The notes beneath the pieces are model-generated. The model was given only the letters and a program-made list of their open reading frames with translations. It was not told the DNA's origin and ran no database searches. From Mycobacterium kyogaense (GTDB lineage Bacteria; Actinomycetota; Actinomycetes; Mycobacteriales; Mycobacteriaceae), in assembly GCF_003254575.1 (NCBI RefSeq), contig NZ_QJUA01000019.1, forward strand, positions 35,333 to 99,332: DNA of 64,000 nt, given 5' to 3'. Shown piece by piece: positions 8,655 to 16,727 of the stretch (within the stretch, counting starts at the first letter, position 1; the number at the start of each line of letters is the position of its first letter). A program made the position numbers and the translations under genes.

Positions 8655-9479
8655 TCACCCGGTTGGTGACGCGGTGCGGAAGATGGGCCAGCAGATCTCG
8701 GTCGCAGTGAAATGCGTCGGCTCCAACAGCGAGCCGCCGAGATAGTGCTCGCGGGTCGGACCTTGGTCGCTGATCAACTGTTCGTTGGCGTACTTCCCCA
8801 GCGCCGCGTAGCTGCGGTCGATGCCCTCGTGATTGCCCGAATGTGTGAGCACCGCGTAGTCGGCTCGAGGAAGGACATGGGCCCGAATTCCCTGCGGCGC
8901 CATCGTGGATTGCGGCGCAGGAACGAAGAGTGTTGCCTCTCCGCGGGATTCACTGAACAGTGCTCGGGCGTATAGGCCGCCGTAGACGACAGCGTCGGGT
9001 GCACCTGCAGCCGCGGACAACGCCTCACCGAGTGTCGAAAGCGTCGCCACGAACCAGGTGTCGATCTCGTCGACGTCGATGATCGCGGTGATCGACCAGA
9101 CCGCGAGCGCAGGCTCCTGGCGCAACTCCACTGCTGCGGTGTGCACGGGAGCGAGCAACTCACGCAGCGCGCTGACGGTGTCGCGCGTCTGCTGCAGCTG
9201 CTGCTCCATCTGCTCGAGGTGCGTCGTGATGATCTCAGTGCGTGCCGCGGAGTCCTCGGTACTCAGCAACGCCTTGATGTCGGGGATGGACATCCCGAGC
9301 GAGCGGAACCGCCGGATGATGTGGGCGTGATCGACCTGACTGCTGTCGTAGAAGCGGTAGCCGGTGTGCGGGTCGATGTGGGCGGGCTCGAGGATGCCGA
9401 GGTCGTGGTAGTGCCGCAGCGCCTTTCTCGTGAGGCTGGTCATCAACGAGAAGTCGCCGATCGACACCTGCACGCCCAT
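8655..9479 (-). CDS. MerR family regulator with GyrI-like effector domain
   Basis: 274 aa from ATG 9479 with GAGGGGGA upstream. Residues 5-75 are the MerR winged helix: SIGDFSLMTSLTRKALRHYHDLGIL, then GYRFYDSSQVDHAHIIRRFRSLGMSIPDIKALL. A coiled linker (EQMEQQLQQTRDTVSALRELL) follows. The C-terminal ~150 residues match a GyrI/BltR-type small-molecule-binding domain. Such proteins bend promoters with 19-bp spacers and usually respond to drugs or lipophilic ligands. The divergent gap has two facing promoters with such spacers, one toward itself and one toward the SnoaL-SDR pair, making those the probable targets. Confidence 0.9.
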   Translation of the reverse strand: MGVQVSIGDFSLMTSLTRKALRHYHDLGILEPAHIDPHTGYRFYDSSQVDHAHIIRRFRSLGMSIPDIKALLSTEDSAARTEIITTHLEQMEQQLQQTRDTVSALRELLAPVHTAAVELRQEPALAVWSITAIIDVDEIDTWFVATLSTLGEALSAAAGAPDAVVYGGLYARALFSESRGEATLFVPAPQSTMAPQGIRAHVLPRADYAVLTHSGNHEGIDRSYAALGKYANEQLISDQGPTREHYLGGSLLEPTHFTATEICWPIFRTASPTG

Positions 9480-9527
9480 CGCGTCCCCCTCACGGTCTTG
9501 CGGTTGGTCTTGCGTTCACCCATGACG

Positions 9528-9604
9528 ATTGTGCAGTTTCCCGTAGGGGCAAGGTCAACATCGGATCGGCGGCTTGACCTTGCCCCACGGGGAAGGCCCA
9601 CCGT
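9528..9604. promoter_or_regulatory. Two back-to-back MerR-type promoters with 19-bp spacers
   Basis: Rightward: -35 TTGACC (9574-9579), a 19-bp spacer containing CCTTG and GGAAGG dyad arms, then -10 CACCGT (9599-9604), predicting transcription near the ATG at 9611, i.e. a leaderless mRNA. Leftward: -35 TTGACC (9558-9553), again 19 bp with the same CCTTGCCCC core, then -10 CACAAT (9533-9528). The mirrored pair sharing the same dyad sequence is the hallmark of MerR-activated promoters. Spacing was counted by hand. Confidence 0.7.
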
Positions 9605-9610
9605 CGTGTC

Positions 9611-9949
9611 ATGACAACAGCATGGGATGAGCTCCCGGAGACGATCAGAACTTTCATGACGGCACTCGATGCCCGTCAGGTGGATCATGCGCTGGCCACC
9701 CTGACCACCGATGCCGTGGTGACCGACGAGGGCCACGACTTCACGGGCCACGACGAGATCGGGACGTGGATCGCGACCGCGGCCAGCGAGTACACCTACA
9801 CCGCCGAGTTGACTGGTGTGACGATCACCGAAAGCACCATCGTCGTAGGACAACACCTCGAAGGCAACTTCCCCGGCGGAGTAGCCGACCTGCACTACCG
9901 GTTCACGCTGGACGGCGCACTGATCGCCCGGTTGGTGATCGAGCCATGA
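9611..9949 (+). CDS. SnoaL-like / nuclear transport factor 2 fold protein
   Basis: 112 aa. The cone-fold pattern is visible: an N-terminal helix (ETIRTFMTALDARQVDHALATL), the strand TDAVVTDEGHDFTGHDEIGTWI, and three C-terminal strands ending VADLHYRFTLDGALIARLVIEP. The family includes small cyclases, isomerases and hydrolases, so the reaction cannot be named. Its ATG sits at the predicted transcription start of the MerR-type promoter. Its stop overlaps the next ATG (ATGA), so it is coupled to the SDR and both probably act on the same compound. Confidence 0.85.
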   Translation: MTTAWDELPETIRTFMTALDARQVDHALATLTTDAVVTDEGHDFTGHDEIGTWIATAASEYTYTAELTGVTITESTIVVGQHLEGNFPGGVADLHYRFTLDGALIARLVIEP

Positions 9950-10800
9950 CGCGGCGGTGGTTCATCACAGGGGGTACGCCCGGCGGGCTCGGGGTGGCGT
10001 TCGCCGAGGCGGCGCTCGAGACGGGCGACCGTGTGGCGCTCACCTCGCGGCGGCCACAAGAGCTCGCCGCGTGGGCCGAAGAGTACGGCGACCGCGTTCT
10101 CGTCGTGCCGCTCGATGTCACCGACGCTGCCCAGGTTCGGCACGCGGTGCAGACGGTCGAGGACGAGTTCGGCGGCATCGACGTGGTGGTCAACAACGCC
10201 GGCCGTGGATGGTTCGGCTCGATCGAGGGGATGGCGGAGTCGACTGTGCGCGCCATGTTCGAGCTGAACTTCTTTGCGGTGTTGTCCGTGGCGCGCGCGG
10301 TGCTGCCGGGAATGCGGGCACGCGGCAGCGGGTGGATCGTCAACGTGTCGTCGGTGGCGGGTCTGGTGGCAGCGACCGGGTTCGGCTATTACAGCGCGAC
10401 GAAGTTCGCCATCGAAGCCGTCACCGAGACGCTGCGTGAGGAACTGGCCGGGCAGGGTGTCTCCGTGTTGGCGGTCGAGCCGGGAGCGTTCCGCACCAAC
10501 GCATACGCCGGCTTCGCGGATGAACCTGTCGCGGAGCCGATTCCGGAGTACTACGACATGCTCGAACAGGTCAAGGCGACGTTCGTCGAGATGGACGGCG
10601 TGCAGCCCGGCGATCCGCGCCGCGGCGCCCGTGCGGTGCTCGCGGCGATGGCCCAGGACCCGCCTCCCCGGCGACTGGTGCTCGGCAACGGTGGCTTCGA
10701 TGCGGTGGTCGACACGCTCGAGGGTGCGCTGGCCGACATCCGGTCCAACGAGGAACTCTCCCGCAGTGCCGACTTCCCGAACTCGGCCCTGGGCGGATGA
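9946..10800 (+). CDS. Short-chain dehydrogenase/reductase
   Basis: 284 aa from ATG 9946, overlapping the SnoaL stop by 4 bp; the longer in-frame extension back to 9766 is the shadow of that gene. Classical SDR motifs: FITGGTPGGLGVAFAEAAL (variant TGxxxGxG nucleotide site, with TPGG), LDVTDAAQ, VVNNAGRGWFG, the catalytic Ser in IVNVSSVAG, and YYSATKFAIE (YxxxK). The C-terminal VEPGAFRTN is also typical. NAD(P)-dependent oxidation or reduction of an unknown substrate. Controlled with the SnoaL gene by the MerR-type promoter. Confidence 0.92.
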   Translation: MTRRWFITGGTPGGLGVAFAEAALETGDRVALTSRRPQELAAWAEEYGDRVLVVPLDVTDAAQVRHAVQTVEDEFGGIDVVVNNAGRGWFGSIEGMAESTVRAMFELNFFAVLSVARAVLPGMRARGSGWIVNVSSVAGLVAATGFGYYSATKFAIEAVTETLREELAGQGVSVLAVEPGAFRTNAYAGFADEPVAEPIPEYYDMLEQVKATFVEMDGVQPGDPRRGARAVLAAMAQDPPPRRLVLGNGGFDAVVDTLEGALADIRSNEELSRSADFPNSALGG

Positions 10801-10885
10801 CCGCTCCTGCAGCACAATTGAACCCGTGACACCCTGTGCCACCGCTCGGTGAGGACCCACCAGGGCGTTGATGAGGTGCCGCCTG

Positions 10886-12328
10886 TCAGGCGACCTGGTT
10901 GTCAGGTGGTGCGGGTCCGCCGGGTTCTGACGCGTCGGCTGTCTCCTGTGTGGGTTCGTCCTCGTCGGGTGGACGCAGGAGGCGTTCGGGGGTGTGGTGG
11001 GTGTTGATCCGGGTTTGTCCGGTGTCGAGGTTCGGTGGTGGGGTCCATTCGACTTCGTGGCGGGCGTTCATCGACGTGCTCCAGCCGCCGTCTTTGACGC
11101 TGCGGTTGTCGGGTGGGCAGGCCAGACCGAGATCGTCGATGTTGGTCACCCCGCCCTCAGACCAATCGGCGGTGACGTGATGCACCTGGCAGCCATACGC
11201 GCCGACGGGGCAACCGGGTTTGGTGCAGCCCCCCTCACGCGCGATCAACATGACCCGCTGCGCGGCCGAGGCCACCCGCCTCGTGCGGAACAGGTCCAGT
11301 GCGGAGCCGGTGGCGCGGTCGAACACCGCCAGATAGTGGCTGGCGTGGGAACCCATGCGAATCACGTCCTTGATCGGCAGCCGGGTACCGCCACCGGTCG
11401 TCCCGATCCCGGCGCGCGATTCCAGGTCCTGCAGGGTGGTGCGCACGATCACCGTCACCGGTAACCCATTGAGCTGACCCAACTCGCCGCTCATCAACGC
11501 GATCCGACCTACCGCCACCAACGCGTCGTGCTGGCGTTGGGCCAGGCTGCGGTGATCGTTGTCGATCTGGGCTTGCGTCGGCGTCCCCGAGATGCAGGGT
11601 TCCTCATCGTCGGGGTTGCACATGCCCGGGGCGGCGTACTTGGCGAAGATCGCCTCCCACACCGCCGCCGCCTCCGGGGTGAGGCCGGCCCGCCATTGCG
11701 TCATGCCGTCGCGACGTTGCGGGCTCTTGGTCAACCCCCGCTTGCGGACGCGTTCGGCGTCGTCGGGTTCGGGCCCGTCCTGATCGAGCAGGAACAGCTC
11801 CAACTCTGCGGCGTCGCGGGTGGCTTTCGGGCCGGCACCGGTGGCGATGCGCACCACCTCAGCCTCGAACTGCTCCCGGGTCGCGGCGTCGACAAAGCTC
11901 GGGAGGTCGTCGACCGCTTTACGGATCACCTCCACATGTTCGGGGGTAATTCGCCCCTCGGCCTGGGCGGCTGCGGTCGCGGGCAAGACCGGCGGTAGGG
12001 GTTCTCCGGTCATCGACTGCCGCGGGGCAAGTAGCGCCGCCTCACTCAGCCGGCGGTTCGCTTCCGACCCGCTGATTCGGTACCGGATCGCCAGGACGTC
12101 TTTCCAGTTCTTCGCCCCCATTTGCACCGCAGACGTCTCCACCTGCAACCGCGCCAACGCCCGATGCTGCGCCGCCGGGAGCCGGCACCCCGCGGTTTCG
12201 AGCTCGTCGAGCAGCTCCACCACCTCGGCAGCAGTGGACCGATCCAGGCTGCAGGCCAGCACAGCATCGACAGCGGCCCGTAACCCCGCGACCACCTGCT
12301 GCACCTCCGACACACTTCGAACATACAT
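10886..12328 (-). CDS. DUF222 / 13E12-repeat family HNH endonuclease-like protein
   Basis: 480 aa from ATG 12328; in-frame sequence upstream to 12814 is the antisense of the yaeQ-like gene. The N-terminal DUF222 region covers residues ~10-330, including YRISGSEANRRLSEAALLAP and LPPVLPATAAAQAEGRITPEHVEVI. The C-terminal HNH module carries CTKPGC, then CQVHHVTADWSEGGVTNIDDL and LACPPDNR: paired Cys plus His-His, as in zinc-stabilised HNH nucleases. The tail is Pro-rich. These genes are repeated in mycobacterial genomes, and several family members are known LexA targets. The start codon here lies within a near-consensus SOS box. Cleavage activity has not been shown for most members. Confidence 0.9.
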   Translation of the reverse strand: MYVRSVSEVQQVVAGLRAAVDAVLACSLDRSTAAEVVELLDELETAGCRLPAAQHRALARLQVETSAVQMGAKNWKDVLAIRYRISGSEANRRLSEAALLAPRQSMTGEPLPPVLPATAAAQAEGRITPEHVEVIRKAVDDLPSFVDAATREQFEAEVVRIATGAGPKATRDAAELELFLLDQDGPEPDDAERVRKRGLTKSPQRRDGMTQWRAGLTPEAAAVWEAIFAKYAAPGMCNPDDEEPCISGTPTQAQIDNDHRSLAQRQHDALVAVGRIALMSGELGQLNGLPVTVIVRTTLQDLESRAGIGTTGGGTRLPIKDVIRMGSHASHYLAVFDRATGSALDLFRTRRVASAAQRVMLIAREGGCTKPGCPVGAYGCQVHHVTADWSEGGVTNIDDLGLACPPDNRSVKDGGWSTSMNARHEVEWTPPPNLDTGQTRINTHHTPERLLRPPDEDEPTQETADASEPGGPAPPDNQVA

Positions 12329-12332
12329 TCGA
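12317..12332. promoter_or_regulatory. LexA SOS box overlapping the start of the DUF222/HNH gene
   Basis: Plus strand reads TCGAAC-ATAC-ATTCGA against the mycobacterial consensus TCGAAC-N4-GTTCGA: 11 of 12 defined bases. The HNH gene ATG (12328-12326) lies inside it. The divergent yaeQ-like start is 60 bp away, so LexA could affect both directions. Confidence 0.75.
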
Positions 12333-12391
12333 CCACCGACAATCTGCGTCCGCGCTGCGTCGACGGCCGGCGCAACGATGGACACTGTGGT

Positions 12392-12943
12392 GTGGCTCTT
12401 TCTGCAACGGTGTTCAAAGTCGAATTCGGTGTCTCCGACGTCGACCATGGCTACTACGCCGATCACACTCTGACCGTGGCTCGTCACCCGAGTGAGACCG
12501 ATGAGCGGATGGTGGTGCGATTGTTGGCCTTTGGCCTGCGGGCACACCGGCTCAGCGACGTCGACGGCGAGTTGGAGTTCGGACCGGGCCTGTCCACCCC
12601 TGGCGTACCGGACGTGCGACTCGCCGACTACACGGGCCGAATCCTGGAGTGGATCGTCGTCGGCCAGCCCGACGAACGTGTCCTGAGCAAAGCGGCCAGC
12701 CAGTCCGACCAGGTTGTGCTGTTCCCGTTCGCCGCCGGCGTGGCCACCTGGTGGCGCACCGTCGGCCCCAAAGTGGCCGGGGTACAAAACCTGTCCGTGG
12801 TGCAGATACCGCACCAGCCGGTGCAGCAGTTGGCGCAGACTGTCGATCGACGGATATCGGCTCAGCTGATGCTGATCGAAGGTCAGGTGACGATGACCGT
12901 CGGTGACGTCGACGTCACCTTCACGCCCGACTCACTCATGTGA
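12392..12943 (+). CDS. YaeQ family protein (PD-(D/E)XK-like fold)
   Basis: 183 aa, the usual YaeQ length, from GTG 12392. It follows E. coli YaeQ throughout: MALSATVFKVEFGVSDVDHGYY, LTVARHPSETDERMVVRLLAF, ILEWIVVGQPDERVLSKAA, VVLFPFAAGVATWWRTV, and ISAQLMLIEGQVTMTVGDVDV. YaeQ structures have a PD-(D/E)XK nuclease-like fold, but a biological activity is not established; the E. coli protein was first noticed as an RfaH-suppressor. It is divergent from an SOS-boxed HNH gene. Pairing of two nuclease-fold proteins around one LexA box is noteworthy, but may be coincidental. Confidence 0.9.
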   Translation: MALSATVFKVEFGVSDVDHGYYADHTLTVARHPSETDERMVVRLLAFGLRAHRLSDVDGELEFGPGLSTPGVPDVRLADYTGRILEWIVVGQPDERVLSKAASQSDQVVLFPFAAGVATWWRTVGPKVAGVQNLSVVQIPHQPVQQLAQTVDRRISAQLMLIEGQVTMTVGDVDVTFTPDSLM

Positions 12944-12960
12944 CGGTTGCCCTTCGCTGT

Positions 12961-14244
12961 TCAGGGTTCTGCAACGATGTCGCGCCGATACCATTGCGCA
13001 GCAAGCGCATAACACCCGATCGCCACCAACTGCATGGTCGGCACGAGAATCAGCAGTGCCCTTCCCAGTGACTGGGAGCCCAGGGCACCAGTCAGTGAAT
13101 CGCTGACCACGCCGGTCAGGAACGGGCCGACCGCACCCAGCGTCGCGTTGAAGAACAAGAACACGGCCGACGCCGTCGCGCGATGCTCGGGAAGGACCAG
13201 GCGCTGGATCGCCGCGATGGACGGCGCCAGATAGGCGACGCCGATCAGATAGGCCAGCGCCAGGAGCCAGACGCACCACAGACGACTCTCCACGACAAAC
13301 GCCAACGCAGATGCAGGCAGGAGCGCCGCGATCAAGATGACGACGATCCACAGCAACCAGCGTGCGTCACGAGCGGCCAGCCGGTCTGCGATTCGTCCGA
13401 CGACGAGCAATCCGAAGACCCCCAATGCGCCGGTGGCCAGGCCGTATTCGACACCGACCTCGCCCAGTGTCATTCCCCGGGTCCGCATCAGGAACGCAGG
13501 CGCGAACGTCGTCAACGAATAGCCCGCTGCGGACACCAGCGCGGTACCGGCCACCATGGCCAGAAAGCTGGGCTTGCGCAGCAGATCCCACCACTTCAGC
13601 GTGTCGCTGTCCTGCCGCGGCGGCGGAGTCGGCAGGCTCTGGCGGAACCTGACAACCCACAGCACCACAGGCGCCAACAGCACGCTGATGGCTCCCATCG
13701 TCACGAAAGCTGCCCGCCAGCCCATGCTTTCGGCTAGCAGTCCGCCGCCGAGCAGGCTGGCCGCACTGGCCAGCGGGATCGCCATGGTGATCACCGCCAG
13801 CGGAGCCGACCGCTTGTCCGGGAGAAAGTTGCGCGCCACATAGGCATGCGCCGCCGGTGTACTACCGGCCTCGCCGACGGCCACCCCGACGCGCGTCAAT
13901 GCCAGCTGGAGACCGGACTGGACCGCACCACCGAGCATGGTCATCGCGCCCCACAGCGTCAGGCAGCCGGCGATCACCGCACCGAAGGCACCGCGGTCGG
14001 CGACACGCGCGATCAGAATGCCCACGACGGCGTACACGACGAGGAAGCCGAAGCCGTTGATGACACCGATTGCCGTGTCGGACAACGCAAGATCCTGCTT
14101 GATCGGCTCAGCCAGTACACCGGGTAAGAACCTGTCGACGTAATTGAGGGTGCCGACCAGCGCGAGCACCACAACGGCGCCCCAGGCGCGCGTCGGTGAG
14201 TGCGCGGCCTCGGTGTGCCGCGCGGCGTCCTGCGGTGTCGACAT
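12961..14244 (-). CDS. Major facilitator superfamily transporter
   Basis: 427 aa with about 12 hydrophobic segments in two groups of six. The N-terminal half opens VVLALVGTLNYVDRFLPGVLAEPIK, with the cytoplasmic loop RVADRGAFGAVIAG. Then TRVGVAVGEAGSTPAAHAYVARNFLPDKR is the G-E-A/P-rich segment typical of the anion/sugar-phosphate symporter branch (ACS/spinster-like). The central loop contains PPPRQDSDTLKWW. The second half has GLATGALGVFGLLVVGRIADRLA. Substrate is unknown; organic anion/proton symport is likely. Its 3' end is 17 bp from the convergent yaeQ-like stop. Confidence 0.87.
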   Translation of the reverse strand: MSTPQDAARHTEAAHSPTRAWGAVVVLALVGTLNYVDRFLPGVLAEPIKQDLALSDTAIGVINGFGFLVVYAVVGILIARVADRGAFGAVIAGCLTLWGAMTMLGGAVQSGLQLALTRVGVAVGEAGSTPAAHAYVARNFLPDKRSAPLAVITMAIPLASAASLLGGGLLAESMGWRAAFVTMGAISVLLAPVVLWVVRFRQSLPTPPPRQDSDTLKWWDLLRKPSFLAMVAGTALVSAAGYSLTTFAPAFLMRTRGMTLGEVGVEYGLATGALGVFGLLVVGRIADRLAARDARWLLWIVVILIAALLPASALAFVVESRLWCVWLLALAYLIGVAYLAPSIAAIQRLVLPEHRATASAVFLFFNATLGAVGPFLTGVVSDSLTGALGSQSLGRALLILVPTMQLVAIGCYALAAQWYRRDIVAEP

Positions 14245-14325
14245 CGTTCTCCTCGGTCAATCGCTACCGAGCAGCTTCTCAGACGTCCTGCAGTGCCCAC
14301 CGCCTGGGAGGGAGCACGCGGGCAC

Positions 14326-15429
14326 TCACGTGGCGCTGGGGGCCATCGTCACCCGGTTACGGCCAATCTGCTTGGCACTGTAGAGCGCTTGGTCGGCGGA
14401 TTGGAGAAGGTCCCGCGGCGAGCCAGTATCGGTGTCGATCGCGGCCACCCCGATGCTGATCGTGATCGGGCGCTTCGGCCAGGGCGCCCTCTGCACGGTG
14501 CGCCGGAACCTCTCAGCGAGCACGAATGCGCCCTTGCAAGTGGTCTCGGGGAGAACGACCGCGAATTCCTCACCGCCGTAGCGGAACAGAGTGTCCGAGT
14601 CTCGCATTTCCGATTGCAGGAGCTGTGCGACCGATCGGAGCACCTCGTCGCCGGCGGGATGGCCGAAGTCGTCGTTGAAGGATTTGAAGTGGTCGACGTC
14701 GATCATGAGCAGGGACAAGGTCGTGCGTCTCGCTCGTGCCCGCATGAAGTCCTCTTCGATCGTGAGATCGAAGGAACGCCGATTCTTCACGCCCGTCAGC
14801 ACATCGGTGACCGATTGCGACTCCAGGTGCACCCTCACCTTTTCGATGTCCCGCTGGTACTCCTGCAGCAGTTCGACGTACTTCTCCTGATCCAGGACGG
14901 CCTGCTCGAGGGTGGCGATACTTCGACGGAGTTCGAGTTGCACGATGATCTCGCGGGAAAGAATTTCGAGCGCCTCTCGCTGCGTCTCGCTGAGACTCCG
15001 CGGCTCGCGGTCGATCACACAGATCGTGCCCAGCGCCTCGCCCGTCGGCGCCACCAGCGGTGCGCCCGCGTAAAAGCGGATGCCGGGATCACCGGTCACG
15101 AGGGGATTCGCGGCGAAGCGTTGATCGGTAGTGGCATCCTCGACCGTCATCACGCTTCCGGGATCCATGATCGCGTGTGCACAGAAGGCTTGTGAGCGGG
15201 GTGTCTCATCGACGTCCAGTCCCACGTTCGCCTTGAACCACTGGCGGTCGTCATCCACCAGCGTGACCAGCGCGATCGGCGTGCCGCAGATCGCCGACGC
15301 AAGCTTGGCGAAGTCGTCGTATGCCTGCTCCGGCAGGGAGTCCAGGATGTTGTAGTCGGCGAGAACCTTCATCCGCTGGTCTTCGTTCCCGGGTACCGGG
15401 AATTCGTTGTGCCACATGCGCGCCCCCAC
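14326..15429 (-). CDS. GAF-GGDEF diguanylate cyclase
   Basis: 367 aa from GTG 15429 (ATG 15417 also possible). Residues ~20-165 are a GAF domain of the type that begins 'R...L..Y.ILDS.PE..YD' and includes SQAFCAHAIMDPGSVMTVEDA. A coiled coil follows (~170-210). The GGDEF domain (~215-360) has MIDVDHFKSFNDDFGHPAGDEVL, the active site YGGEEF and the closing LLQSADQALYSAKQIGRNRV. An RxxD (RDSD) lies five residues before GGEEF, the inhibitory c-di-GMP site. So it probably makes c-di-GMP from two GTP and is feedback-controlled. No EAL partner is nearby, and the GAF ligand is unknown. Confidence 0.92.
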   Translation of the reverse strand: MGARMWHNEFPVPGNEDQRMKVLADYNILDSLPEQAYDDFAKLASAICGTPIALVTLVDDDRQWFKANVGLDVDETPRSQAFCAHAIMDPGSVMTVEDATTDQRFAANPLVTGDPGIRFYAGAPLVAPTGEALGTICVIDREPRSLSETQREALEILSREIIVQLELRRSIATLEQAVLDQEKYVELLQEYQRDIEKVRVHLESQSVTDVLTGVKNRRSFDLTIEEDFMRARARRTTLSLLMIDVDHFKSFNDDFGHPAGDEVLRSVAQLLQSEMRDSDTLFRYGGEEFAVVLPETTCKGAFVLAERFRRTVQRAPWPKRPITISIGVAAIDTDTGSPRDLLQSADQALYSAKQIGRNRVTMAPSAT

Positions 15430-15598
15430 ATGTTGAGTTGTAGCGGCGCCGTCTTCACCGCGTCTCTTTCACGAGCCCAGATCATAACTTGGCATACGCT
15501 GCCGTTCGGCAAACTTCGCTGAACCCGACTATGACCGCCCGGACGCCCGGTCATGTACGAGGGCCGGGGCCGCTGCGTCGTTCGTTTCGGCCAAGAGG

Positions 15599-16447
15599 TC
15601 AGGCCGTGGGTAACCGCATCACGAAGCCCGCCTCCAGCGCAACCCACAGCGCACCGTCCGGTCCGATGGCCAACCCGTGCGGCTCGCTGCCCGCGGGCAG
15701 GTCGATCGTGTCGACCTCACCGTCAGCGCTGACGTGGGCGATCTGATCGGCGCCCCACAGGCTGACCCACACCCCACCGGAGGGGTCGGCGACCACCGCG
15801 TGCGGCTTTCCCGGCAGGTCGAGCTCCTGGATCGCCTCGTTGAGCGGGATACGGCCCACCTTGTCGGCGAGCACCTCGGTGAACCACACCGCGTCGTCGT
15901 GGGTCTGGGCGATGCCCACCGGACCGGCGTTGGGGGTCGGCAGCGTCCGCACCTCGAGTTGGCCGCGATGGAGGCGGCCGATGGCGTTGGCCTGGTTCAA
16001 CGTGAACCAGAGGGCGTTGTCCGGTCCGGTGATGATCGACGACGGCATGCCGCCCGGGGCCGCCTGCTCGCTGAGATCACCGTCGACGTCGACGCGGCCG
16101 ATGACACCGCTTCCCATGGCCGTGAACCACAGCGCGCCGTCGGGTCCGGTGGTGATACCGAACGGGGCACTGCCGCTGCGCAATTGGTAGTCGGTTTGCA
16201 TACCGTCAGTGGAGATCCGGCCGATCCGGTCGTCGCCCGCGCGGGTGAACCACAGCGCGCCGTCCGGTCCGGCGGTGATGATCGAGGGCTTGCTTCCCTC
16301 GGCCACCGGATACACCTCGAGGTCTCCGCCGGCACCCACCCGCGCGATCGCGCCGCGATGGACCAGCGTTACCCACATCGCGCCGTCGGGGCCGGCAGCC
16401 AACGCATACGGCCCGCCATCGACGGCGACTTCGAAGATGCGGCTCAT
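15599..16447 (-). CDS. vgb: Virginiamycin B lyase-like (Vgb) seven-bladed beta-propeller
   Basis: 282 aa from ATG 16447, near the usual ~295 aa. Six or more repeats of PDGALWFT/VSL-type blades are visible (e.g. AAGPDGAMWVTLVHRGAIARV). The C-terminal blades keep KPHAVVADPSGGVWVSLWGADQIAH and SEPHGLAIGPDGALWVALE. These hold the two His-containing PH motifs and the E-P-H triad region known to be catalytic in Staphylococcus Vgb, which linearises streptogramin B antibiotics by elimination. Many chromosomal actinobacterial homologues are not proven resistance enzymes, so the activity is inferred. It is alone in its unit. Confidence 0.82.
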   Translation of the reverse strand: MSRIFEVAVDGGPYALAAGPDGAMWVTLVHRGAIARVGAGGDLEVYPVAEGSKPSIITAGPDGALWFTRAGDDRIGRISTDGMQTDYQLRSGSAPFGITTGPDGALWFTAMGSGVIGRVDVDGDLSEQAAPGGMPSSIITGPDNALWFTLNQANAIGRLHRGQLEVRTLPTPNAGPVGIAQTHDDAVWFTEVLADKVGRIPLNEAIQELDLPGKPHAVVADPSGGVWVSLWGADQIAHVSADGEVDTIDLPAGSEPHGLAIGPDGALWVALEAGFVMRLPTA

Positions 16448-16727
16448 GCGACGGTGACCACGGCGACGACGATGGAGAGGCGTGACACGGTCAGCTGATG
16501 TCGGCGCATGTGCACCGCCGCAGCCTGACACATCGCGCCACCGTGGAACAACCCGTTATCCGGATCAGGCTCTCGCTGCGACACCACCTCCGTCAGGACC
16601 CCGTGCTGGTCCGCGTCGGCGCCCGCCGCAATGCTTGCGGTTCGCGAGACCTGTTGTCATCCAGGATGTCTGGGTTGCGAGAAGCCACATTTTATGGCCT
16701 GCGACGGGAGTCGCTAGCGTCCGACTC

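Noticed and set aside
12329..12814. N-terminal extension of the HNH gene to 12814
   Set aside because: Runs antisense through the yaeQ-like gene; the family starts near the SOS box.
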